64,000 nt of DNA from a virus: positions 62,001 through 126,000 of the IMG/VR virus record IMGVR_UViG_3300036790_000396. One strand, given 5' to 3'. The first letter of the stretch is position 1. Each line of letters starts with the position of its first letter. The notes under the pieces are model-generated. The model did not search any database. It worked only from the letters and a program-made list of their open reading frames with translations, and was not told the origin of the DNA. Below, piece after piece: positions 49,740-58,198 of this stretch. Made by a program: the position numbers and the translations under genes.

Positions 49740-52700
49740 GGTACTGGAGGCGTGGCGTCAGACATCTTCTGCTGCTATGTCGAAAACTGCTCATAGAGTA
49801 GATTTTTCGTACATTCCACGTAAAGGATACTTGTACGTCCGCTCCCGGGCTATCTCCTCGCGCACCAACGACAACCACGACACGTTCGAGGCCCCGGAGA
49901 TCGAGCAGGGCTACCGGACTTTCCTCGGAAAGCCCGCCTTCGTGAATCACCGTAACAGCAACCACCGCCGTGCCCGCGGCGTCATCGTGGCCGTGGCGCT
50001 GCACCGGGACCGCAACCCTGACGGCTCCCCCGACACCTGGGTCGAGGCACTGCACGAGCTGGACGCGGTGCGGTTCCCCAAGCTGGCGAAGGCGATCATC
50101 GAGGGCCGCGTCAACCGCACCTCGATGGGCGTCGACTGCGAGTACTCCACCTGCTCCGCGTGCGGCAACCGGGCCACCAACCCTGCTGAGTACTGTGCTC
50201 ATCTTCCGGCTCGCAAGGGGCTGAAGATCAGGCAGCGTAACAATGAGACGGGGAAACTGGAAGAGAAGCTTATTCATGAAATATGTGCTGGTCTTACATT
50301 TTTCGAGAACAGTTTTCTCGTAGAGGATCCTGCCGACCCAACTGCCCATGTTTTGGACAAGCCGGACGACAGGGGCATGAAAATAAATGCCTCACGTCAC
50401 GTGCTTCCAGGTGCGCCCCATGCGGATGCAGTTGACCGAGGAAACGGAAACGCCGTACCGGCGCGCTATGTCAGCGAGCGTGAGCGCCCCGGAACCCCGG
50501 TTCATCCAGTCCTTGCCCGTCGCGACCTGAGGCAGCAGTTCACGCTTGATGATCCGGACATCCTCTTCGGTCAGCCTGCGGTTGGGATGAGTCGCCCCGC
50601 GAGCGTGCCGTTCTTTGGACACCATGTCAGCGACGTTGTCGGCCCGCGTGCCGAGGAACCAGTGCATCGGGTTCATGCACGGCGGCCAGTCACAGCGGTG
50701 GAGTACCCCCAGGCGCGCAGGGATCGGGCCGCGAATCAGCGCCCATCCGTATCTCGATCCCAGGACACTTCTGCGGTCCGTGCCCGACAGCGTGAACCGC
50801 GGGTAGCCGGTCCTGAAGAATCCTCCCGTCCACGGATTGCAGAATCCCGGTCCGGGCGTGAAGTCGATTTTCGACAGGAAGCGCTCGATCTCGGACTCAG
50901 TGCTCGCGAAGCGTCCGTCTACCAGCGATCGTTCCATGGACGTGATTCTATCAATAATCCTAGGCAGGCCCGCTACCTCACCATGGATGAGGCCCGCGCT
51001 GCGGGCCGCGAGGCCATCCGGCGGCAGGCGGAGGATCCCCGCTTCGACGGCGTCGGCCTGAAGCAGGACGATGACGGCTGGTACGTGCGCACGCACCGGG
51101 CGCGCAGCCGTTCCCATCCCGTCCCGGAGGCGATCCCCGCGAAGGACATCGAGTTCATCCGCTCTACCGGGTCCCGCCGCACCGCCCGCAACGAGGAGGG
51201 CGGCGAGATGCCGGTAGTCCCCTCCAGCCGCCTCCCCCGGGTGAGCCTCCCCGAGTCCCGGAGCAGCTATGAACAGGCCGGCGACTTCCTGGATAACCTG
51301 CTGGGCAACGTGGGAAATCCGGACGCGGCTGAGTGGAGGCCGTCCTATCCCACCCGCGGCTGGGACGACGAGCGCCAGCCCAGGCTGCACGAGGAGCTGC
51401 GCAAGTCGCGCGAGCGCAACCTCCGGCGCGACATTGACGATGACAGCGGCGAGGGCCTGGCCAGCAAGCTCGACCGCCCGGAGCAGTGGGAGCACCAGAT
51501 CGAGCACGGCCTCCCGGAAAGCCTGTTCGGTGCCGGCGTGCACGTCACGCACGATTTCAGGGACGATCCCGAGGGCTTCCTCCGCGACCGGTGGAACATG
51601 CGCGCCTTCCCGTACCGCGACCCGGGCGGCACCGGCCCCGGAGGCCTGAAGCCGTCGAACAAGTGGGTCCGCAAGACCTGGCAGCGGGCAGTCGGCCCGC
51701 TGGCCTGCGACCACCCCGGCTGCCCGCCCTGGGAGCACCGGGGGCCGCGCCCTCAGGCATCGCTGCGTACCGCTGACCGGGACGATGATTACTTCTACGA
51801 CGAGGACGACGATCAGCACCCGGATGAGCTGCCGAGCCGCCGGGACTGGCGCCGGGAGGATGACGTGACCCGCAGCGAGTCCTACCCCTATTCGCCCTCT
51901 CCCGGCTCGGAGGGGCGCGACGACCTGGCGGGCTCCCGCACCCGCGGGCGCCGCGCCGCCGAGTCGTGGGACGGCTTCCCCGACGTGCGCCCCGCTCCGC
52001 CGTCCGGCCCGCGCCTGTCCAGCCGTGTCGCGGCTGCCGGGGACAGCTGGGAGCCTGATCAGTGCCCGGAGTGCGGCGAGGGCTGGACCGAGGGCAGCTC
52101 GCGTTTCGATGACTCAGACTCGCAGTGCCTGAACTGCGGTACCCGTTACAATGCTTTTTCCGGGGCTCCGCTCAGCGATGACGAGATTGCCGTTAATGAT
52201 GCTGCGATGGCCAACGAGCAGCAGAAGCGCGAGGACACGCGCTCCGGGCAGGAACTGTGGAGGAAAGTCCACCCGGGCCCCGGGCACGAGTACTCCTATA
52301 ACCCGGCCGGCGACAATGCCCCGCTGGAGATGATGAATGACCTGCAGGACCAGGAGAACCAGGACAAGAGCGGACCGCTGCGGCTGAACCCGAGGCTTCC
52401 CTCCTACGAGAAGATGATGCGCCGCCGGCGCGAGCGCGCCATCCAGCAGTGGCCGTCCCATCAGGAGGTCCCCGTCGCCCCTCCGGGGACGGAGAGGCTG
52501 TCCAGCCGCATGGCGAAAGGGCGCCATGACTACCGGATGATGCACCAGGCTCCCGACCGGCACAGCGGCGTTCCCTATCACGAGGCGAGCGGCGCGGACC
52601 CGGATGACCTGGTCACGATCTACCGGGGAGTGCCCCGGAACGTGAAGACGATTCACCGCGGCGACTGGGTGACCACCGATCCGGCCTACGCCCACCAGCA

Positions 52701-55020
52701 CGGGCGCCACAACTCCGACCCATCGAAAGACTGGCCGGTGCTGCAGGCGGACGTTCCTGCGCGGCACCTGTACTGGGACGAGAACGACGAGAACGAGATC
52801 GGCTACCAGGGGCCGCACCTGGGCCAGCGTGACGTGAGCTACCACGAGGAAGACCCGGATGATGTCCCGGGCGCTGCCGATCCTGATGCGTGGCGCGGGC
52901 ATTTCGCCTCCGTGCGCCGCCGCGCGGACATCTCCGACGACGAGATCCGCCGCGGCCTGAACCTCCCCGGCTCCCGCGAGGAGGAGCACCAGGAGGACGT
53001 GCGCGACAAGGTGAACGGCCTCTTCGGCCCGCTGCACGAGGACTACGGCGGCCAGGAGAACTACAACCTCGCCCGGCAGAACGACACGATGACGGACCTG
53101 CAGCGCCGCTTCGAGGGCGGCCGGGGCAGGTTCGCCTTCGACGAGGAGGGGGACCCCTACTACGAGGCCCGGCACCCGTCCGGCTGGAGGGCCCGTGTCT
53201 ACACCGACCAGAGCGGCGAGGCCCAGGTCCACCACGACGCGACCGGCGACGAGGCCCACGACGTGATGGACATCGGCGAGTGGGGGCCGCAGGGTCACCG
53301 CCTGTCAGAGACCTACGGCCCCGCCGATCTTGACCGTGATCTCGCCGCGTGGCACGGCGATGACGGCGAGGAGGGGTACCGGGCGCACCTGGAGCAGGAG
53401 GACCCGCGCATCCGCCGGCGGAAGCGCCGTCATCAGGGCGCGCGCCGTACCGCCGCCGACCAGCCGCCGCGGATGCCCCCGCCCGTCGACACGCTGCGCC
53501 CCGACAAGTGCCCCGTCTGCGGGGACAGCGACGTGTTCAAGGGCCAGCGCTGCTCCGTGTGCGGGTTCGTCGCGCCGCCGGACATCTTCCGCGATCCCGA
53601 CACCCAGCAGGCCGCGCAGAACCACCAGATGCTCGAAGAGGGCAAGGTCCCCCTCGGCATGCCGGAGGGGCCCGCCGACGAGGAGCAGGTCGGCTCCGGC
53701 CAGGACGCTGACGACCAGCTGCTGCACCCTGACCAGATCGCCCCCGACGGCGTCCCCGGCGTGCAGCCCGGCAGCAGCCAGCCCGAGAACGGCCCCCTCG
53801 GCGGCGGCCAGGACGAGGGCCTCGTCGATCCCTCCCGCGTGAGCGCCCAGGGCGACGTCCCCGAGGAGGACGAGGAGCAGGCGGCGCAGCAGGAGACGGA
53901 CGAGGGAGAGCAGCAGGCGGCGGAAGGACAGGCCGAGGAGGAAGAGGGAGCGGCCCGCGCCGACGAGGCGCAGGCAGCCGCAGCGGGGGAGCAGGAGGCC
54001 GAGGACGCTGACGCGGATGCCTCGCCCCGGAAGGATCAGGACGACGACCGCCCCGGAGGGAAACGCAGGATGGCTAAGCAGCAGCAGCGGCGGCAGGCAC
54101 CGCCCCGGTCTCGCCAGGAGCCGCGGACTGCCGCGACTGCGGTGCTGGCCGCCCAGCAGGACACCATCCGCCGGCAGGCGGCCCAGATCCGCTCTCTCGC
54201 CGCGCAGATGAGCTTCCTCGCGGACCTCGCCGGGGTCCGGCCGCAGATGGAGCAGATCCGCCGGCAGGCCGACATGATGAACCCGGCCTCCCCCGTCCCG
54301 GACCCGCCGGAGCGGCCCCCGTACGAGACCACCGAGCAGGCGCTCCAGCCGGAGACGATGGGCGACGCGAGCCGCCCGGGCACCGAGCCCGGGTCGACGT
54401 CGCACGTGCCTGCCGCGATGACCACCACTTCCGTCACGCCGGGCGTCGAGATCCAGACGGCGCCGGCCTCCTACCTCGATGACGTCACCGCTCCCGTCCA
54501 GGGCACCAACCCGTCGGAAGACGGCGGCGTGCCGGTTGAGCAGCGGCGCATCGAGACCGATGTCCGGATTGACCCTGACCCGCTGAAGGCCCAGGGTCCG
54601 GGCATCGGGGGACTGGGCAGCGACGGCACCGCCTACCCGTGGGTGATCGCCGCCCGCGGCGGCATGCCGCGCACCGCCTCGCAGGCGGCGGCCTCGCAGG
54701 AGGATGAGCACGGGGCGCGCACGTTCGCCTCGATCCGCCTTGCCCGCGCCCGCGTCACCGCGGGGCTCGCCCGCGGCGACGAGCTGGAGGGCGCGGCCCT
54801 CATCGAGAAGGACGCGTCGCTGTCCCTGAGGGACATCGAGCGGGAGATCGGCACGCTGGAGAAGGTCGCCGCCGCGGCCCCGCCGCAGCGTCCCCGCGCC
54901 TCGCAGCGCACCGCCGCCCGGTCGGCGCCGTCGATGTCCGCGCCGCCGCAGCTGGCCCGCACGGCGAGCTACTCCGACCCGGGCGACCCGATGGACGCCT
55001 CGGACGTGTTCCTCGACTGA
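49714..55020 (+). CDS. Prohead protease with very long C-terminal polyprotein; N-terminus recoded
   Basis: 1768 codons from GTG 49714 with GGAGG 4 bases upstream. Residues 1-225: U35-type prohead protease with H79 (FVNHRNSN) and S137 (NRTSMGVD). The first 40 codons are an AT-rich recoded version of the 48822 N-terminus. About codons 157-226 are also AT-shifted, and codons 227-409 are the antisense of an HNH gene, so the true protein may stop, restart near 50983 or be read through. Beyond: zinc ribbons (CPECG...CLNCG; CPVCG...CSVCG), a YRG/GDW/GY-type ART near residue 971, a Glu/Gln-rich acidic stretch, a coiled coil (IRRQAAQIRSLAAQM) and several A-S-L-R motifs. It would be both the maturation protease and a substrate-like structural protein. 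Confidence 0.75.
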   Translation: MLRKYASLEVLEAWRQTSSAAMSKTAHRVDFSYIPRKGYLYVRSRAISSRTNDNHDTFEAPEIEQGYRTFLGKPAFVNHRNSNHRRARGVIVAVALHRDRNPDGSPDTWVEALHELDAVRFPKLAKAIIEGRVNRTSMGVDCEYSTCSACGNRATNPAEYCAHLPARKGLKIRQRNNETGKLEEKLIHEICAGLTFFENSFLVEDPADPTAHVLDKPDDRGMKINASRHVLPGAPHADAVDRGNGNAVPARYVSERERPGTPVHPVLARRDLRQQFTLDDPDILFGQPAVGMSRPASVPFFGHHVSDVVGPRAEEPVHRVHARRPVTAVEYPQARRDRAANQRPSVSRSQDTSAVRARQREPRVAGPEESSRPRIAESRSGREVDFRQEALDLGLSAREASVYQRSFHGRDSINNPRQARYLTMDEARAAGREAIRRQAEDPRFDGVGLKQDDDGWYVRTHRARSRSHPVPEAIPAKDIEFIRSTGSRRTARNEEGGEMPVVPSSRLPRVSLPESRSSYEQAGDFLDNLLGNVGNPDAAEWRPSYPTRGWDDERQPRLHEELRKSRERNLRRDIDDDSGEGLASKLDRPEQWEHQIEHGLPESLFGAGVHVTHDFRDDPEGFLRDRWNMRAFPYRDPGGTGPGGLKPSNKWVRKTWQRAVGPLACDHPGCPPWEHRGPRPQASLRTADRDDDYFYDEDDDQHPDELPSRRDWRREDDVTRSESYPYSPSPGSEGRDDLAGSRTRGRRAAESWDGFPDVRPAPPSGPRLSSRVAAAGDSWEPDQCPECGEGWTEGSSRFDDSDSQCLNCGTRYNAFSGAPLSDDEIAVNDAAMANEQQKREDTRSGQELWRKVHPGPGHEYSYNPAGDNAPLEMMNDLQDQENQDKSGPLRLNPRLPSYEKMMRRRRERAIQQWPSHQEVPVAPPGTERLSSRMAKGRHDYRMMHQAPDRHSGVPYHEASGADPDDLVTIYRGVPRNVKTIHRGDWVTTDPAYAHQHGRHNSDPSKDWPVLQADVPARHLYWDENDENEIGYQGPHLGQRDVSYHEEDPDDVPGAADPDAWRGHFASVRRRADISDDEIRRGLNLPGSREEEHQEDVRDKVNGLFGPLHEDYGGQENYNLARQNDTMTDLQRRFEGGRGRFAFDEEGDPYYEARHPSGWRARVYTDQSGEAQVHHDATGDEAHDVMDIGEWGPQGHRLSETYGPADLDRDLAAWHGDDGEEGYRAHLEQEDPRIRRRKRRHQGARRTAADQPPRMPPPVDTLRPDKCPVCGDSDVFKGQRCSVCGFVAPPDIFRDPDTQQAAQNHQMLEEGKVPLGMPEGPADEEQVGSGQDADDQLLHPDQIAPDGVPGVQPGSSQPENGPLGGGQDEGLVDPSRVSAQGDVPEEDEEQAAQQETDEGEQQAAEGQAEEEEGAARADEAQAAAAGEQEAEDADADASPRKDQDDDRPGGKRRMAKQQQRRQAPPRSRQEPRTAATAVLAAQQDTIRRQAAQIRSLAAQMSFLADLAGVRPQMEQIRRQADMMNPASPVPDPPERPPYETTEQALQPETMGDASRPGTEPGSTSHVPAAMTTTSVTPGVEIQTAPASYLDDVTAPVQGTNPSEDGGVPVEQRRIETDVRIDPDPLKAQGPGIGGLGSDGTAYPWVIAARGGMPRTASQAAASQEDEHGARTFASIRLARARVTAGLARGDELEGAALIEKDASLSLRDIEREIGTLEKVAAAAPPQRPRASQRTAARSAPSMSAPPQLARTASYSDPGDPMDASDVFLD
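50392..50940 (-). CDS. HNH homing endonuclease inserted antisense in the protease gene
   Basis: 182 residues. A PWTGGFFRTGYPRF...YGWALIRGPIP core leads to VLHRCDWPPCMNPMHWFLGT, an HNH-type CxxCxNPxH signature, with ADNVADM, and ends in a helix-turn-helix (LADIARRYGVSVSSVNCI) like NUMOD-type tails. A palindromic site at 50947 sits just before its start. Its codons are exactly aligned with the antisense plus-strand frame, which stays open. Freestanding homing endonuclease by all signs. Confidence 0.85.
   Translation of the reverse strand, partial: SMERSLVDGRFASTESEIERFLSKIDFTPGPGFCNPWTGGFFRTGYPRFTLSGTDRRSVLGSRYGWALIRGPIPARLGVLHRCDWPPCMNPMHWFLGTRADNVADMVSKERHARGATHPNRRLTEEDVRIIKRELLPQVATGKDWMNRGSGALTLADIARRYGVSVSSVNCIRMGRTWKHVT
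50947..50965 (+). promoter_or_regulatory. Copy 9 of the dispersed palindromic site
   Basis: TCTATCAATAATCCTAGGC, 6 bases upstream of the minus HNH gene. It lies within the open plus frame, so it came in with, or was captured by, the inserted gene. Confidence 0.5.
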
Positions 55021-55193
55021 TGGCGTGGTCCGTAACGGTCAGCGAGGACCTTCATGACGTGGTGCTGCCGTCCGGCCTGCGGGTGCAGGGCGGCGGCAGC
55101 GCCGTGCTGTCGGACCGGGAGTTCTCGCTGCTGCCGGAGGCGTCCCAGTTGTCCGGCGGCATTTTCTCCGCGGTGAGCCAGGTGACGTCGTGA
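55020..55193 (+). CDS. Small duplicated N-terminal domain protein
   Basis: 57 residues, TGATG overlap with the preceding stop. VTVSEDLHDVVLPSGLRVQG repeats the start of the next gene (VTLADGVPDIVLPNGLRVQG), so the two arose by duplication. A short beta-rich virion-type module; ends in GTGA overlap with its paralogue. Confidence 0.65.
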   Translation: MAWSVTVSEDLHDVVLPSGLRVQGGGSAVLSDREFSLLPEASQLSGGIFSAVSQVTS

Positions 55194-56026
55194 CCTATCA
55201 GGTGACCCTCGCCGACGGCGTCCCCGATATCGTGCTGCCGAACGGGCTGCGCGTGCAGGGCGGTGCGGTCGTCGTCCTGTCGGACGGGGAGTACTCCCGG
55301 ATCACTGACGCTTCCTCCGCGATCCTGTTCTCGTCGGTGACGTACCTGGGCGGGGGCGCTGGCAACGCCGTTTCCTCGTTCAACGGGCGCACCGGTAACG
55401 TCGAGCCCGCATCGGGCGACTACACGGTGTCCGAGGTGACCGGTGCGGCGCCTCTCGCCTCTCCCGTGTTCACGGGCACCCCCGCAGGCCCGACCGCTGC
55501 CGCGGGAACCAGCACCACCCAGCTGGCCACGACGGCGTTCGCCACGACCGCCCTGGCGCTGAAGTCGAACATCGCCTCGCCGACGTTCACCGGCACTCCC
55601 GCCGCGCCGACGGCCACGGCGGGTACCTCGACCACGCAGCTGGCGACGACCGCGTTCGCCACCGGGGCCGTCGCGACGGAGACCACCAGGGCCGAGACTG
55701 CGGAGGCCCTCAAGGCACCGCTTGCCTCCCCTGCTTTCACCGGTCAGGTGTCAGCCACCACGGTCGGTGACGGCTATTCGGTGGCCGAGGGCAGCAGCGG
55801 CAAGCAGGGAGTCGTTACCCTTGCTGCCGGATCCGCTACGGTTGACACTGCGAGCGTGACGGCGAACTCGCGGATCTTCCTGACCGTGCAGTCGCTGGGC
55901 ACAATAACCGCCCCTGCGGCGGTTGCAGTCACTGCGAGGACTGCGGGCACCTCCTTCACCATCACTTCGGCCTTGGGTACTGATACCTCGGTCGTCGCTT
56001 ACGAGATCTTCGAGCCCGCAGCCTGA
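55190..56026 (+). CDS. Tail-fibre or appendage-like protein
   Basis: 278 residues from GTG. After the duplicated N-terminal module comes FNGRTGNVEPASGDYTVSEV, typical of phage fibre proteins, then repeats of LASPxFTGTPAxPTAxAGTS with TTQLATTAFAT, the pattern of trimeric fibre shafts, and a beta-rich C-terminal domain. Likely a virion appendage that contacts the host surface. Confidence 0.8.
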   Translation: MTYQVTLADGVPDIVLPNGLRVQGGAVVVLSDGEYSRITDASSAILFSSVTYLGGGAGNAVSSFNGRTGNVEPASGDYTVSEVTGAAPLASPVFTGTPAGPTAAAGTSTTQLATTAFATTALALKSNIASPTFTGTPAAPTATAGTSTTQLATTAFATGAVATETTRAETAEALKAPLASPAFTGQVSATTVGDGYSVAEGSSGKQGVVTLAAGSATVDTASVTANSRIFLTVQSLGTITAPAAVAVTARTAGTSFTITSALGTDTSVVAYEIFEPAA

Positions 56027-56037
56027 CAGGGAGCATC

Positions 56038-56334
56038 ATGACGTTTTCCGTGACCCCGTCCGCGCAGTCCGGCGGCGGCTACCTCGACGTGAGCTACGGA
56101 TCCGGGGCCGCGCGCTTCACGGTGACCGAGGATGCCGGGCACCTGCGCAGTTTCTGGGGCCAGCTGGGGCGCGAGATCTCCCGGGCCGAGGGCGTCACTC
56201 CCGGCCAGCGGGCCTACACGCGGTACCGGGCGCACACGGGCGGCCGGTCCCTCGCTTCCGGTGATGAGATCCCGGAGTGGGACGGCCTGGGCGATGACAT
56301 CCGGGAAGCCTGGGAAGCGTCCGCGCGCCCGTGA
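56038..56334 (+). CDS. Small hypothetical protein downstream of the fibre gene
   Basis: 98 residues. Beta-rich N-terminus (GGYLDVSYGSGAARFTVTED), then a helical, charged C-terminus with W residues. It overlaps the next gene by GTGA. May be a fibre-associated or assembly protein by position only. Confidence 0.6.
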   Translation: MTFSVTPSAQSGGGYLDVSYGSGAARFTVTEDAGHLRSFWGQLGREISRAEGVTPGQRAYTRYRAHTGGRSLASGDEIPEWDGLGDDIREAWEASARP

Positions 56335-56459
56335 GCGATGAGGAATGCCCGCACAAGGGCCGCTCGTGCACGGACAGGAACTGCCCCTGCAATTGCGCGG
56401 CCTGCATCATCGACTACTCGCCGTGGATGAACCCGGATGAGAAGCCTCAGGGTTCCTGA
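56331..56459 (+). CDS. Cys-rich small protein
   Basis: 42 residues from GTG: CPHKGRSC followed by CPCNCAAC, six or more Cys in 25 residues, likely a tiny zinc-binding fold. Overlaps by 53 bases the end of a convergent minus gene. Confidence 0.55.
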   Translation: MSDEECPHKGRSCTDRNCPCNCAACIIDYSPWMNPDEKPQGS

Positions 56460-56607
56460 CGGGGACGATCCGGAACGGCCCGAGGCACACGCTGCTCTGC
56501 CGGTCCCGGATTATCCAGGCGACGCCGTCACGGCGGTCCTGCTCCGTCTGCTCGATCCGGTCCTCCGGGACCAGGACCGTCACGCACGGGATCTCCGGTT
56601 CCGTCAC
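56407..56607 (-). CDS. Small hypothetical protein
   Basis: 66 residues from GTG (GTGA overlap with the gene upstream). VTVLVPEDRIEQTEQDRRDG then VCLGPFRIVPV, beta-rich. Not recognised. Confidence 0.5.
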   Translation of the reverse strand: MTEPEIPCVTVLVPEDRIEQTEQDRRDGVAWIIRDRQSSVCLGPFRIVPVRNPEASHPGSSTASSR

Positions 56608-57158
56608 CGGGATGCCTCCTGACGGGGACGGGACGGCGGGATCCCCCCCGGCGGCGGCCGCCTCATGTCCCGGCTGCCGGGCCCCAGGCACCGCCACCGG
56701 ACGCCTCCCTCGGCAGTGCGGCCCTTGATGTGGACCCGGACCGGCCCGCAGGCTGAGCAGGCCGCGGTGTGCTCGGCCGGGCTGATCTCCGTCAGGACGT
56801 GCACGGCATCGTGGCCGCCGTGCCCGTGGACATGCCGTTTCGGCTGCCCGCTCACGTAGCCGAGGCGCGGGCTGTTCCGGTCCGAGAGGGCCGTGGGCAG
56901 CCCGCACCCGCAGTGGCAGGTACCCCAGGGGACACGGCAGCCGGCCGAGCACGGGCACGGCTCTCCCTGTTTCCCCGGCTGCACGGCCAGCGCCTCCCGG
57001 GACCGCTGCGGGTCCAGGCTGCCCCGGCCGTTGCAGCGCCATTCCGCTGCCTTCCCTCGGGACTTCCTGATCCGCACGCGGCAGCCGCACTCGGAGCACC
57101 GGGCAGACGGCGGGTTCCCGCTGATCTCCGTCAGGAAATGGCGCACGGGCGGGCTCAT
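56604..57158 (-). CDS. Zinc-rich protein sharing modules with the 58337 endonuclease
   Basis: 184 residues. CPCSAGCRVPWGTCHCGCG...GYVSGQPKRHVHGHGGH then CSACGPVRVHIKGRT..WRC is the same order as the N-terminal half of the endonuclease at 58337-59206. An extra leading CSECGCRVRI...WRC copy suggests shuffled modules. No HNH catalytic part is present, so it is a stand-alone zinc/DNA-binding protein. Confidence 0.7.
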   Translation of the reverse strand: MSPPVRHFLTEISGNPPSARCSECGCRVRIRKSRGKAAEWRCNGRGSLDPQRSREALAVQPGKQGEPCPCSAGCRVPWGTCHCGCGLPTALSDRNSPRLGYVSGQPKRHVHGHGGHDAVHVLTEISPAEHTAACSACGPVRVHIKGRTAEGGVRWRCLGPGSRDMRRPPPGGIPPSRPRQEASR

Positions 57159-57168
57159 CTTCTCTCCC

Positions 57169-57567
57169 TCATTCCCGCGTGCCCTGCTGCGTCTCCGTGC
57201 CGCACGCCGGGACTTTCTCGGGGCGCAGCGAGCTGGCGAGGCGCTCGGAGTTCCGCTGCTCGCCCGGGAGCGGTGCCGGGACGGAGACCTGGCCTGTCTC
57301 CTCTTTCCGGCTGCTCACGGTGCCCCGTGCACGCTGCTCCGTCTGCTTTTCCTGGTACTGGATGCGGACGACGATGCAGTCGTCGTACGGCACCGCCCGC
57401 ACGGCGCCGTCGGGCGCGCTCCGGCCCGGGTTGCGTGCTTCCCACCAGCGGACGGCGTCGCCGATCGCGTCGCTGAGGTCCCGGTGGGCGCAGCCGTCCT
57501 CGCCGTAGAGGGGGACGGACCATTCTTCGTACGTGACGGTGCGCGTGCTGCGGGTGTAGGCGGCCAC
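57169..57567 (-). CDS. Hypothetical protein, about 132 aa
   Basis: GTG 57567 follows GGGAGGAACC and is preferred; the frame is open further upstream but that part covers a hairpin. WSVPLYGEDGCAHRDLSDAIGDAVRWWEARNPG is a compact acidic/aromatic domain; the tail is charged and disordered. First gene of the minus operon. Confidence 0.6.
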   Translation of the reverse strand: MAAYTRSTRTVTYEEWSVPLYGEDGCAHRDLSDAIGDAVRWWEARNPGRSAPDGAVRAVPYDDCIVVRIQYQEKQTEQRARGTVSSRKEETGQVSVPAPLPGEQRNSERLASSLRPEKVPACGTETQQGTRE

Positions 57568-57590
57568 GGTTCCTCCCGGGGATGTGAAGA

Positions 57591-57624
57591 GGCCCCTCCC
57601 GCGGTGACAGCGGCGGGAGGGGCC
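57591..57624 (-). promoter_or_regulatory. Attenuator-like hairpin in the leader
   Basis: GGCCCCTCCCGC (57591-57602) pairs perfectly with GCGGGAGGGGCC (57613-57624). It lies between the palindromic site at 57741 and the start at 57567 on the minus strand. No long T run follows. Confidence 0.5.
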
Positions 57625-57740
57625 CTGCTCCGCTCCGGCGGGGTACCGGGTGCGGAGAGTGCCGCGCGGTCCGTGCTGCGCGGCGGGAGGAGCGGGTGGC
57701 TCTCCCTGCTCCGGAGTGTACGCGAGCTGCCCGGATGATC

Positions 57741-57756
57741 GCAAGGTTTATTGATT
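57741..57756 (-). promoter_or_regulatory. Copy 10 of the dispersed palindromic site
   Basis: GCAAGGTTTATTGATT; on the minus strand AATCAATAAACCTTGC. Heads the minus operon 57567-56407. Confidence 0.6.
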
Positions 57757-57857
57757 TTCCCTGGAGTTCAACCTGAACCATATCGCTCTGCTCCAGGCCC
57801 GGGGCCGTAGCGAGACGGATTCGACTGGCGCTTGCGCTCCCAGTACAGCTTCATCTT

Positions 57858-58190
57858 CTAGCTGCGGCTTAGCTGCTCGTAGTCATCGGGCTTTTGGTAG
57901 ACCTCTGGCGGGAGAAAAGATCGCCGCTTCCGGTTCTGGGTAAAAGCGTCGGCCCACTGAACATTTCCGGGCTCGTAATTTCCCTCATTATCGACGCGGT
58001 CAAGAGTATGTCCGTCAGGACGTTCTCCCAGGTTGCCGATGATCCATTCGTAGAATTTTTCGTAATTGTGCCAGTCTGAATGTACCCTTATTCCTCTTTC
58101 TCCATAGTTAATATAGTCTTTGTCCCTTTCGTTCTCGCATCTGCGGATCATTGAGTACCAGGCGCTGTAGAGGGGTTTAGAGGATCCCAC
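57858..58190 (-). CDS. Homing-endonuclease-like protein of the YGxRGI/LDRVDN family
   Basis: 110 residues, low GC. YSAWYSMIRRCENERDKDYI, YGERGIRVHSDW, LDRVDNEGNYEPGN and VQWAD form the signature of a widespread group of small phage nucleases or DNA-binding proteins, usually annotated as HNH-like or AP2-associated. Starts at ATG 58190 near a palindromic site. The catalytic residues are not certain from sequence alone. Confidence 0.7.
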   Translation of the reverse strand: MGSSKPLYSAWYSMIRRCENERDKDYINYGERGIRVHSDWHNYEKFYEWIIGNLGERPDGHTLDRVDNEGNYEPGNVQWADAFTQNRKRRSFLPPEVYQKPDDYEQLSRS

Positions 58191-58198
58191 GCTCCTAT

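Noticed and set aside
48954-49833. A group I intron interrupting the protease gene
   Set aside because: The HNH ORF continuous with the upstream exon is typical of introns, but the recoded second copy of the protease N-terminus, with its own ribosome site, makes splicing unnecessary and would be unexplained inside an intron. I could not recognise group I core elements by eye.
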